From the NCBI RefSeq assembly GCF_019468565.1, contig NZ_CP080521.1, positions 4,836,001 through 4,900,000 on the forward strand: a DNA stretch of 64,000 nt, read 5' to 3'. Source of the stretch: Pseudonocardia sp. DSM 110487. GTDB taxonomy: Bacteria > Actinomycetota > Actinomycetes > Mycobacteriales > Pseudonocardiaceae. Positions 48,102 through 56,010 of this stretch are shown here, piece after piece (positions within the stretch are counted from its first letter, which is position 1; each line of letters opens with the position of its first letter). The notes under the pieces are model-generated. The model was not told where the DNA came from. It worked only from the letters and a program-made list of their open reading frames with translations, and ran no database searches. Made by a program: the position numbers and the translations under genes.

Positions 48102-48581
48102 ATGAGCGGCGAGGGGCGTCCGGCGGAGCAGCTGCCCGACGCGTCGGGCCTGCGGCTGGCCATCGCGGCCACCACGTGGCACGCGGAAATCGTGGACGTG
48201 CTGCTGGAGCGGGCGATCGCCACGGCGGAGAAGGCGGGAGTGGAACCGCCCACCGTGGTGCGGGTGCCCGGCACCGTGGAGCTGCCCGTGGTCTGCCAGG
48301 AGCTCGCCGTGCGGCACGACGCCGTGGTGGCGTTGGGCGTCGTGATCCGCGGCGGCACTCCCCACTTCGAGTACGTGTGCGACGCCGTCACGGCGGGCCT
48401 CACCCGCGTGGCGCTCGACGAGCGCACGCCGGTGGGCAACGGGGTTCTCACCTGCGACACCCGCCAGCAGGCCCTCGACCGCTCCGGCAGGCCGGGCGCC
48501 GCGGAGGACAAAGGCAGCGAGGCGTGCGTCGCCGCGCTCCAGACCGCGCTCGTGCTGCGGGACCTGAGGACGGAGCGATGA
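48102..48581 (+). CDS. ribH: 6,7-dimethyl-8-ribityllumazine synthase
   Basis: A 159-residue lumazine synthase forming icosahedral or pentameric shells. ATTWHAEIVDVLLERAI, VRVPGTVELPVVCQELA, GVVIRGGTPHFEYVCD (catalytic His) and VGNGVLTCDTRQQALDR are the substrate loops. GGGGGAGAG precedes the ATG. It overlaps the PH-domain gene by ATGA. Confidence 0.96.
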   Translation: MSGEGRPAEQLPDASGLRLAIAATTWHAEIVDVLLERAIATAEKAGVEPPTVVRVPGTVELPVVCQELAVRHDAVVALGVVIRGGTPHFEYVCDAVTAGLTRVALDERTPVGNGVLTCDTRQQALDRSGRPGAAEDKGSEACVAALQTALVLRDLRTER

Positions 48582-49060
48582 GCGCAGAAATCGGTACGGT
48601 GAGCGCCGTGACCGCCCCGGATCACGACGTCGTGGTGGTGCGCCCGCGGAAGATGCTGATCGCGTCCTTGGTGGGCGCGGTCGTGGTGATGGCGCTCTTC
48701 GTGGCGATCGCCGTGGTACTGCGCGCGGTGCAGACCGGCGTGTTCTTCCGGTTCGCCGACCAGGTGGCGCTCGTGCTGCTCGGCCTCTTCATCGCGGGCG
48801 GCCTGCTGCTGCTGGCCCGGCCCCGGGTGCGCGCCGACACCGAGGGCATCGAGGTGCGCAACATCCTCATCACCCGGCGGCTGCCGTGGTCGCTCGTGCT
48901 GCGGGTGGCGTTCCCGGACGGTGCCTCGTGGGCGCGGCTGGACCTCCCCGACGACGAGTACCTGCCGGTGCTCGCCATCCAAGCCGTCGACGGGCAGCGC
49001 GCCGTGGACGCGATCACCCGGGTGCGTGCGCTGCACGCCCGGTCCCGGTCCTCCTCCTGA
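48578..49060 (+). CDS. PH domain-containing membrane protein
   Basis: A 160-residue protein with two N-terminal membrane helices (about 28-51 and 60-80, joined by RAVQTGVFFRF) and a small cytosolic PH-like domain (VRADTEGIEVRNILITRRLP, LPWSLVLRVAFPDG, then DLPDDEYLPVLAIQ). Proteins of this plan commonly follow ribH in actinobacteria (for example the mycobacterial rib locus), but no role in riboflavin metabolism is known. Coupled to ribH by a 4-nt overlap. Confidence 0.8.
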   Translation: MSAEIGTVSAVTAPDHDVVVVRPRKMLIASLVGAVVVMALFVAIAVVLRAVQTGVFFRFADQVALVLLGLFIAGGLLLLARPRVRADTEGIEVRNILITRRLPWSLVLRVAFPDGASWARLDLPDDEYLPVLAIQAVDGQRAVDAITRVRALHARSRSSS

Positions 49061-49080
49061 ACCGCACGTAGCATCGGGGC

Positions 49081-50112
49081 GTGCTGCGCTCCCGGGAGTT
49101 GAACTCCCATCCTGTCCAGCCCGCCGAGAGCGTGCGGCTGGGCGACATCGTGCTCCGCAACCGCCTCGTCACCTCGTCGAGCCTGCTCGGGTACGGCGTG
49201 GCCAACTCACCGCTCTTGCCGTACGGCATGAGCCCGGTGTCGCTGTTCGTGCCGCTGGCCGAGTTCGGTGCCGTCACCACGCGCACGCTCACCGTCGAGC
49301 CCCGGGAGGGGCATTTCACCACCCGCGACGACTGGGCGCTGCGCGAGCTGCCCGGGCTGCTCGAGCGGTACGGCACCGTGCTGCGCGGCACCGACGGGGG
49401 GTTCATCAACGCGTTCGGCTGGTGCAACATCGGCATCGACGCCTATCTGCGCGACTACTACCCCCGCACCCGCGACCAGCGCACGATCATCTCCCTCGGC
49501 GGGTTCTCGGCCGAGGAGTTCGTGACGCTCGTGGACCGGGTGAACGCCGCGGTGCCCGCAGGCGACATCGCCGCCGTCGAGTTCAACGTGAGCTGCCACA
49601 ACGTCAACTTCGACTTCTCGACGATCCTGCAGGACGTGCTCGACGAGGCCGCACCGCGCAGCAACCACCCGGTGATCCTCAAGCTCTCGCCGGACTACGA
49701 CTACCTGCGCAACGCCGAGCAGGCCGCGAAGGCGGGTGTGTCGGCACTGACGGCGATCAACACGGTGAAGGCGCTGCGGCTCGACCCGCGCACCGGCACC
49801 CCGTGGCTCGCCAACCGCTACGGAGGCCTCTCCGGCCGCGCGATCAAGCCGATCGGCCTGCGCGTCGTGAGCGAGCTGCGCGAGGCAGGCGTGACGCTCC
49901 CGATCATCGCCACCGGCGGCATCCGGACAGTGGACGACTGCCGCGAGTACTTCTGGGCGGGCGCCGACGCCGTGAGCCTCGGCAGCGCGACGTGGCTGGC
50001 GAGCTATCCGGGGTACGCTCTCGCTCCGTTGCGGGCGCTGCGCGTTCGGCGCGTGTTGCGAGCCGTTCGGCGCTACTCAACGCTGCCGAACCGCAACAGC
50101 GCGTCGCATTGA
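49081..50112 (+). CDS. Dihydroorotate dehydrogenase-like flavoprotein (class 1 type)
   Basis: A 343-residue TIM-barrel protein. The class 1 active-site cysteine is in NVSCHNVNFDF (Cys172), FMN-binding motifs are KLSPDYDYLRNAEQAAKAGV, AINTVKALRLDP, GGLSGRAIKPIGLRVVSE and IIATGGIRTVDDCREYFWAG. It lacks the N-terminal membrane helix of class 2 PyrD. The pyr operon in this window lacks pyrD, so this might fill the gap, or it may be a PreA-like oxidoreductase for another substrate. A basic tail (RALRVRRVLRAVRRYS) is unusual. Confidence 0.75.
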   Translation: MLRSRELNSHPVQPAESVRLGDIVLRNRLVTSSSLLGYGVANSPLLPYGMSPVSLFVPLAEFGAVTTRTLTVEPREGHFTTRDDWALRELPGLLERYGTVLRGTDGGFINAFGWCNIGIDAYLRDYYPRTRDQRTIISLGGFSAEEFVTLVDRVNAAVPAGDIAAVEFNVSCHNVNFDFSTILQDVLDEAAPRSNHPVILKLSPDYDYLRNAEQAAKAGVSALTAINTVKALRLDPRTGTPWLANRYGGLSGRAIKPIGLRVVSELREAGVTLPIIATGGIRTVDDCREYFWAGADAVSLGSATWLASYPGYALAPLRALRVRRVLRAVRRYSTLPNRNSASH

Positions 50113-50169
50113 GCGACGATCTTCACCCGGACGGGGCCGGCCGCTGAGGCATTTGCAGGGAGGAGTTCG

Positions 50170-50886
50170 ATGACGATCACGTCAGGTGCCGCCACCACTG
50201 GCGGGCTGCGTGCTCCCGATCGCCGGCCGCGCGCCGTGCTCTTCGACGTATTCGAGACCATGCTGCGGGTCGACGCCCTGCGGTCCCGATTCGTGGACGT
50301 GGGCCGCCCCGAGTACGAATGCGAGCTGTTCTTCGCCCGCACACTCCGCGACGGGATGGCCCACACGCTGGCGGGCTCCGTGCGTCCCTTCGGTGACGTG
50401 GCCCGCGCGGCCCTGCGCACGACCACCGGCCACACCCTCTCCGACGAGGCGGTGGAGCACGTGATCGACGGGTTCCGGGAGCTGCCGCCGCACCCGGACG
50501 TCGAGCCCGCCCTGATGGCCCTCGCCCGCGCCCGGATCCCGGCTTTCGGGTTCACCCACGGCACCGAATCCCTGGCCTGCGACGCCCTCGACAAGGCCGG
50601 CCTGCGCACCTACCTGCGCGACACGTTCTCCACGGAGCGGATCGGCTCGTTCAAGCCACCCGCCCGCGTGTACCACTGGGCCTGCCAGCGGGTGGAGCTG
50701 GAGCGGGAGAAGGTGGCCCTGGTGGCCGTGCACTCGTGGGACGTGCACGGTGCCGTGCGGGCCGGGCTCATCGGCGGCCTGGCCACCCGACTCGAAGGGG
50801 TCGTGCCGGACGTCGTGGAGCGCCCGCACGTGGCGGCGGAGCGGCTGGACACCGTGGTGGAGCGCCTCATCGCCCTCCCGGTCTGA
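50170..50886 (+). CDS. HAD family hydrolase, haloacid dehalogenase type II-like
   Basis: A 238-residue HAD-fold protein. The nucleophile is Asp26 in LFDVFETML. Phe at +2 instead of the second Asp of phosphatases points to the dehalogenase-like branch. Motif 2 is GFTHGTESL, motif 3 GSFKPPARVY and motif 4 VAVHSWDVHGAVRAGL. The ATG follows GGGAGGAG. It lies 57 bp after the dihydroorotate-dehydrogenase-like gene on the same strand; a shared pathway is possible but unproven. Real substrate unknown. Confidence 0.8.
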   Translation: MTITSGAATTGGLRAPDRRPRAVLFDVFETMLRVDALRSRFVDVGRPEYECELFFARTLRDGMAHTLAGSVRPFGDVARAALRTTTGHTLSDEAVEHVIDGFRELPPHPDVEPALMALARARIPAFGFTHGTESLACDALDKAGLRTYLRDTFSTERIGSFKPPARVYHWACQRVELEREKVALVAVHSWDVHGAVRAGLIGGLATRLEGVVPDVVERPHVAAERLDTVVERLIALPV

Positions 50887-50997
50887 CTCGGAGTGGATCC
50901 GGCGATCGGGGGCAACGATCGCCAGTCCTACCGGCGGATTTTTGTGATCACGGGTGTTCGGCGCTGTTGCCGGGTCCCGTTCGGCGGTGGCCGCGCC

Positions 50998-51135
50998 CAT
51001 GATCCGAAGTATCGGTTGCTTATGGCTGTGCCGGCAGCAATGGTCAACCGCTACTCGCGATCTTCGCTTCCATGATCCGGAGTTTCGGGTGCTCATGGTT
51101 GTGCGGGCAGCCGTGGACAACCGCTAGTTCGGATC
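50998..51135. repeat. Tandem pair of 65-bp repeats
   Basis: Two units of 65 bp at a period of 73 bp, both starting CATGATCCG(A/G)AGT and running through CAACCGCTA to GATC, agree at roughly 80 percent of positions by eye. A shorter related piece (GAAGTATCGGTTGC..ATGG) occurs about 7.9 kb away near 58888-58907, so the unit is dispersed as well as tandem. Confidence 0.8.
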
Positions 51136-51219
51136 GTGCCCGCCACCGGTCGCGCGGCCGGGGTGGGTCAGGCGCGATCGTGTCGATCCATCGGGTCGAG
51201 TCTGGTCGGGCGGCTGCCG

Positions 51220-51836
51220 GTGGGCGCGCCGTTCCCGGCCCGGGCGCCCTGGTGCCCGCCCGGTGATCCGGGCCTTGCGCGTGTTCCCGCCGGTTCACCT
51301 CGGCCCGTTGCCTTGTGGAGGTGGCTGGGTTGGGTGCACTACCGAACCCTGGGGTTGCGTGGGCGGCCGTCCCCGGCTGGGGGGCACGGCTGTTCTCGAC
51401 GAGACCGCCGCGGTTCGGGTGCCACGCGACCGGCTGTGGTCCCGACCCTCCACACCCAGCCCTCTCCCGGATGATCACGGCGAACCACCCTGGGACAGGG
51501 CCGCGCGCAGGTCCATGATCAGCAAGAACGGGACAGCAGTCGCAGGGGTGCCGCGCAGGTCCCGATCCCGCTGATCACGCCCCAGACTCCCGGGGCGGCC
51601 ACCGGGCGAGAACGGCACCACAGCCAGTCAAGTGGCACCCAAATCGCGGTGGTCTCGTCCGGAACGGGCGTGCCCCCGCGTCGGGGACGGCCGCCCGAGC
51701 AACCACATGATTCGGTAGTGCACCCAACCCAGCCACCTCCATGAGGCGGGGGTTGCGGTGAACCGGCGGGAACACAACGGCGGCCGGGGCTGGTAGGCGA
51801 GCGCCGGGGGGCCCGGGCCGGGAACGGCGCGCCCAC
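51220..51836. repeat. Large inverted repeat, two diverged arms of about 225 bp
   Basis: The left arm (51220-51445) and the reverse complement of the right arm (51612-51836) align along their whole length, sharing GGGCGCGCCGTTCCCGGCCC, GTGTTCCCGCCGGTTCACC, GAGGTGGCTGGGTTGGGTGC and GCGGCCGTCCCCG. A 166-bp centre separates them. Small indels and scattered substitutions, not confined to third positions, argue against conserved coding sequence. Confidence 0.85.
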
Positions 51837-52074
51837 GAAAGGCGCGGCACCCGGCCGCACCCCCGGGGGCGCGTTCCGCGGAACGCAGCGCAATCGAGCG
51901 GTGATCAGCGGTTCGGCGCGAAACCCGACGCCCCACGTCGGGAAAGGCACCGATCTGATGATCACGGCTCACCCCGGAACTGCCGTCCCTACGCGGGCCC
52001 GAGGCGGCGCGCTCGCCTCCGGCCCGCGAGCCCGCCTCGCACCGGGGGGACCCGATGTCCGACGCCCGAGCGCC

Positions 52075-52848
52075 CTACGCCCCCAGCGCCCGCTGCCTCC
52101 CGACCCCGAGACCACCGCCCCCGCCCAGATCCGCCCGCTGCCCCGCCAGCGCCCCGGCGGTTCGGCCGGAGCCGGAGAGGGCGCTGGGCCGCAGCGTGGC
52201 GAGGCGGGGGTAGGTGGTGGCGAACTCCTTGTCGACGCGGCGGCGCCGGTCGGCGAGCACGACGGCCACCCCCGTGGCGCCGCTCGCCGGGGCGCGGGCG
52301 GTGGCGTCGCCCGCGGCGCGCTCCTCGGCCTCCACGAGCCTGCGGTGGATCTGCGCTGCGAAGCCCTCGAGCCAGGATCGCCGGTACGCCGCCACGGATT
52401 CGCCCGGCCAGGCCGGCCGCGCCCGGACGAGCTGTGCGGTGGCCTGCAGGAGTAGCGAGGTGTAGAGAACCTCCACCCGTTCGCGGTCGGAGGCGTGCCC
52501 GAACACGGTGACGGCGGCGACCTTCCCGCCCCACGCGCCGTGCAGTACCCACCGGCAGCCGAGGGCGGCGGCGGTCCAGCCGAGCAGGCGGGCCTTTCCC
52601 GCGCTGTAGGGGTCCTGCATCCCGATCCGGAGCGGGCCGATCGCGTCGCTGCCGGGGGCGGATGCGGCGAGCAGGGCGGCGTCGATGCCGTGGCGGGCCA
52701 TCAGCTCGACGGCCTTGGCGGTGTAGATCTCGGACTCGGCCGCGGTGGCCGCTCTCTCGGCCTTGGCGAGCAGCTTGCGCACGGTCTCGAGCTTGGTGCC
52801 GGTCTTCCCAGTGCCGGTCGTCGCTGTGCCGGTCGTCTCCGCACCCAT
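52075..52848 (-). CDS. DUF2786 domain-containing protein
   Basis: A 257-residue protein. An N-terminal Thr/Gly-rich segment (AETTGTATTGTGKTGT) precedes the DUF2786 region (about 18-60, KLLAKAERAATAAESEIYTA then AVELMARHGIDAALL). A mixed central domain (VLYTSLLLQATAQLVRARP) follows, and a Gly/Ala-rich tail (LGGGGGLGVGRQRALGA) ends it. Start chosen at the ATG with GAGGGGG 6 nt upstream. The function of DUF2786 is unknown; it is also found in phage-related and mobile-region proteins. It diverges from uvrC. Confidence 0.75.
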   Translation of the reverse strand: MGAETTGTATTGTGKTGTKLETVRKLLAKAERAATAAESEIYTAKAVELMARHGIDAALLAASAPGSDAIGPLRIGMQDPYSAGKARLLGWTAAALGCRWVLHGAWGGKVAAVTVFGHASDRERVEVLYTSLLLQATAQLVRARPAWPGESVAAYRRSWLEGFAAQIHRRLVEAEERAAGDATARAPASGATGVAVVLADRRRRVDKEFATTYPRLATLRPSALSGSGRTAGALAGQRADLGGGGGLGVGRQRALGA

Positions 52849-52999
52849 GATGACCCCCTCGGATCGAACGTGTGTTCGCAGGGGAGATGTAATCACGGGG
52901 TGGCGACATTTTCGCGGAGCGCCTACACCACCCCAGCGACGCGCCGGGAAGGCGGCCCCGCCCGGGCGTGTCGCGCCGCGGTCCTACCCTGGAGGAGCC

Positions 53000-55069
53000 A
53001 TGCGCGATCCCGCCTCGAACGACCCCTCCCGGTACCGCCCGGCGCCCGGTTCCATCCCGGAGGCGCCCGGTGTGTACCGGTTCTCCGACCCGCACGGGCG
53101 CGTGATCTACGTCGGCAAGGCCAAGAGCCTGCGCCAGCGGCTGAACTCCTACTTCGCCGACCTCACCGGCCTGCACCCACGTACGCGGCAGATGGTCACC
53201 ACCGCGGCGAAGGTCGAGTGGACCGTGGTCGCCACCGAGGTGGAGGCGCTGCAGCTCGAGTACAACTGGATCAAGGAGTTCGACCCGCGGTTCAACGTCC
53301 GGTATCGGGACGACAAGACCTACCCGGTGCTCGCGGCCACGATGAACGAGGAGTTCCCGCGGCTGCACGTCTACCGCGGACCCCGGCGCAAGGGTGTGCG
53401 CTACTTCGGGCCGTACGCGCACGCATGGGCCATCCGGGAGACCCTCGACCTGCTGCTGCGCGTGTTCCCGGCACGTACCTGCAGCGCAGGGGTGTTCAAG
53501 CGGCACGGCCAGATCGGGCGGCCCTGCCTGCTCGGCTACATCGACAAGTGCTCGGCTCCGTGCGTCGGGCGGGTCGACGCCGACGAGCACCGCCGCATCG
53601 TCGAGGACTTCTGCGACTTCCTCGCCGGCCGCACCGACCACCTCGTGCGCCAGCTCGAGCGGAAGATGGCCACCGCTTCCGAGCAGCTGGAGTTCGAGCG
53701 GGCGGCGCGGCTGCGCGACGACATCGGCGCGCTGCGCAGGGCCATGGAGAAGCAGGCCGTCGTGCTGGGCGACGGCACCGACGCCGACGTCGTGGCGTTC
53801 GCCGAGGACGAGCTCGAGGCCGCGGTGCAGATCTTCCACGTCCGCGGCGGCCGGGTACGCGGCCAGCGGGGATGGGTGATCGACAAGGTCGAGCCGACCG
53901 ACACCGCGCAGCTCGTGGAGCGGTTCCTCACCCAGTTCTACGGCGAGCAGGCCGCGCTCGCCGGGGCCGCCGACGACGCCACCCAGCCCGTACCCCGCGA
54001 GATCCTGGTTCCGGAGCTCCCGGCGGACGCCGGCTCGATCGTCGAGTGGCTCTCCGGGCTGCGCGGGTCGCGGGTGCACCTGCGGGTGCCGCAGCGGGGC
54101 GACAAGCGCGCGCTGGCCGAGACCGTCGCACGCAACGCCGCGGAGGCCTTCACCCAGCACAAGCTGCGCCGCGCGGGCGACCTGACCGCGCGCTCGGCCG
54201 CACTGCAGGAGATCCAGGACGCGCTCGGACTCGACAGCGCGCCGCTGCGCATCGAGTGCGTCGACGTGAGCCACGTGCAGGGCAGCAACGTGGTGGCGTC
54301 GCTCGTGGTGTTCGAGGACGGGCTCGCCCGCAAGTCGGAGTACCGGCGGTTCGAGATCAGGGGTGGCGCCGAGGGCGGTGACGTCGCGGCCATCGCGGAG
54401 GTGGTGCGGCGGCGCTTCCGCCGCTACCTCGCAGAAACGAACGCCCCAGGAACGAACGCCCCAGAAACGAACGCCGACGCGCGACCGGGTAACGGCGAAC
54501 CGGGCATCGGCGAGTCCGGAGAGGTCAGCGCTTCGGATCCAGGAGAGCACCGCCCGGGCATCGACCCCGAGACCGGCCGCCCGCGCAAGTTCGCCTACCC
54601 CCCGAACCTGCTGGTCGTCGACGGTGGACAGCCGCAGGTCGAGGCCGCGGCCGACGTGCTCGCCGAGCTGGGGATCACCGACGTCGCGGTCTGTGGGCTC
54701 GCGAAGCGCCTCGAGGAGGTGTGGTTGCCCGCCGAACCCGACCCGGTGATCCTCTCGCGCACCAGCGAAGGCCTCTACCTGCTGCAACGCGTACGCGACG
54801 AGGCGCACCGCTTCGCCATCACCTACCACCGGCAGCGTCGTTCGCAGAGCATGGTCGCCTCGGAGCTGGACGCCGTGCCCGGACTGGGCCCGGCCCGCCG
54901 CGCGGCGCTGCTGAAGCATTTCGGTTCGCTGCGCAAGATCAAGGCCGCGGGCGTGGACGAGATCGCCGCACTGCCGGGCTTCGGCCCGCGCACGGCGGCG
55001 GCGGTGCTCACCGCGTTGAACGGCGAGCCCAGCACGGAACCGGCATCGGCGGGGCAGGGGGTCCAGTGA
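53000..55069 (+). CDS. uvrC: UvrABC system protein C
   Basis: A 689-residue excision-repair nuclease. The GIY-YIG domain (APGVYRFSDPHGRVIYVGKA, residues about 23-100) makes the 3' cut. A UVR domain (about 215-245) contacts UvrB, an RNase H-like domain (CVDVSHVQGSNVVASLVVFE) makes the 5' cut, and helix-hairpin-helix motifs lie near 625-675. A Pro/Glu/Asn-rich insert at about residues 475-520 contains a 15-bp triplication. GGAGGAG precedes the ATG. rapZ overlaps by GTGA. Confidence 0.97.
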   Translation: MRDPASNDPSRYRPAPGSIPEAPGVYRFSDPHGRVIYVGKAKSLRQRLNSYFADLTGLHPRTRQMVTTAAKVEWTVVATEVEALQLEYNWIKEFDPRFNVRYRDDKTYPVLAATMNEEFPRLHVYRGPRRKGVRYFGPYAHAWAIRETLDLLLRVFPARTCSAGVFKRHGQIGRPCLLGYIDKCSAPCVGRVDADEHRRIVEDFCDFLAGRTDHLVRQLERKMATASEQLEFERAARLRDDIGALRRAMEKQAVVLGDGTDADVVAFAEDELEAAVQIFHVRGGRVRGQRGWVIDKVEPTDTAQLVERFLTQFYGEQAALAGAADDATQPVPREILVPELPADAGSIVEWLSGLRGSRVHLRVPQRGDKRALAETVARNAAEAFTQHKLRRAGDLTARSAALQEIQDALGLDSAPLRIECVDVSHVQGSNVVASLVVFEDGLARKSEYRRFEIRGGAEGGDVAAIAEVVRRRFRRYLAETNAPGTNAPETNADARPGNGEPGIGESGEVSASDPGEHRPGIDPETGRPRKFAYPPNLLVVDGGQPQVEAAADVLAELGITDVAVCGLAKRLEEVWLPAEPDPVILSRTSEGLYLLQRVRDEAHRFAITYHRQRRSQSMVASELDAVPGLGPARRAALLKHFGSLRKIKAAGVDEIAALPGFGPRTAAAVLTALNGEPSTEPASAGQGVQ
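54432..54476. repeat. In-frame 15-bp triplication inside uvrC
   Basis: Three tandem copies of CAGAAACGAACGCCC (second with CAGGAAC, last ending CCG) encode a Thr-Asn-Ala-Pro-rich stretch in a linker of the nuclease. The period is a multiple of three, so the frame is kept. Confidence 0.9.
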
Positions 55070-56010
55070 GCGACGGCGCGTTGACCGACGGCGCAGGTGG
55101 CGCAGTGAGCACGGCACGTGGAGGGGCGATCGCGGGATCCGATCCGCCGGGCATCGAGGTCACCTTGGTCAGCGGGCTGTCCGGGGCGGGCCGCAGCACC
55201 GCGGCGAAGGTACTCGAGGACCTCGGCTGGTTCGTCGTCGACAACCTGCCACCCGAGCTGATCGCCACGATGGTCGACCTCGGTGCCCGCGCGCGGGGCG
55301 AGATCACCCGCATCGCCGTCGTCATGGACGTCCGCAGCCGGGCGTTCACCGCCGACCTCGGCGCCGTCATCAAGGACCTCGACGCTCGCGGCTACAAGCC
55401 GCGTCTGCTGTTCCTCGAAGCGTCCGACGCCGTGCTGGTGCGCCGCTTCGAGCAGGTGCGCCGCAGCCACCCGCTGCAGGGCGACGGCCGGCTGATCGAC
55501 GGGATCGCCGCCGAGCGGGAGCTGCTCAGGCCGCTGCGGGAGAACGCAGACCTGGTCGTCGACACGTCCACGGTGGCCGTGCCGCAGCTGCGTGCGACCC
55601 TCGAACGCGCGTTCGGCACGGAGGCGGCGCAGGTCACCCGGGTCACGCTGGTGTCGTTCGGCTACAAGTACGGCCTGCCGATGGACTCCGACCTGGTGGT
55701 GGACGTCCGGTTCCTGCCCAACCCGTACTGGATCCCCGAGCTGCGCGACTTCACCGGCCGCGACGAGACCGTGCGCGACTACGTCCTGTCCCAGGACGGT
55801 GCGGAAGAGTTCATCAGCCGGTACCTGGAGCTGCTGCGGCTGGTGGGCGCGGGGTACCGGCGCGAGGGCAAGCGCTACCTCACCGTGGCCGTCGGGTGCA
55901 CGGGCGGCAAGCACCGCAGCGTCGCGATCAGCGAGGAGATGGCTCGCAGGCTCGCGGGCTCGGAAGGGGTCACCGTGAACGTGGCCCACCGCGACCTGGG
56001 GCGCGAATGA
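55066..56010 (+). CDS. rapZ: RNase adapter / nucleotide-binding protein RapZ
   Basis: A 314-residue P-loop protein. Walker A reads GLSGAGRS (residues 37-44) with Arg where Lys is usual, Walker B-like DNLPPELIATMVDL follows, and the C-terminal domain has VDVRFLPNPYWIPELRDFTG and VGCTGGKHRSVAIS. In E. coli it controls glmS through small RNAs; in actinobacteria the role is unclear. A 30-residue low-complexity leader precedes the core. It sits in the conserved uvrC-rapZ-gluK-whiA operon with 4-nt overlaps. Confidence 0.95.
   Translation: MSDGALTDGAGGAVSTARGGAIAGSDPPGIEVTLVSGLSGAGRSTAAKVLEDLGWFVVDNLPPELIATMVDLGARARGEITRIAVVMDVRSRAFTADLGAVIKDLDARGYKPRLLFLEASDAVLVRRFEQVRRSHPLQGDGRLIDGIAAERELLRPLRENADLVVDTSTVAVPQLRATLERAFGTEAAQVTRVTLVSFGYKYGLPMDSDLVVDVRFLPNPYWIPELRDFTGRDETVRDYVLSQDGAEEFISRYLELLRLVGAGYRREGKRYLTVAVGCTGGKHRSVAISEEMARRLAGSEGVTVNVAHRDLGRE

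Larger units (their letters stand above)
50887..52074. other. 1.2-kb repeat-rich region without credible genes
   Basis: Short open frames exist on both strands but lack ribosome-binding sites, family motifs and normal codon bias. The sequence contains a diverged tandem pair (50998-51135), two facing copies of a 225-bp unit (51220-51445 and 51612-51836), a repeated CCGCGCAGGTCC word and at least six TGATCA-centred words. It separates the rib/HAD genes from the DUF2786-uvrC genes. Confidence 0.75.

Noticed and set aside
51519..51965. Minus-strand open frame in the repeat region, with a plus-strand partner at 51263-51574 giving similar peptides (GGGWVGCTTE)
   Set aside because: The similarity follows from the DNA inverted repeat itself; the frames lack ribosome-binding sites and contain unrelated flanks, so they were treated as non-coding.
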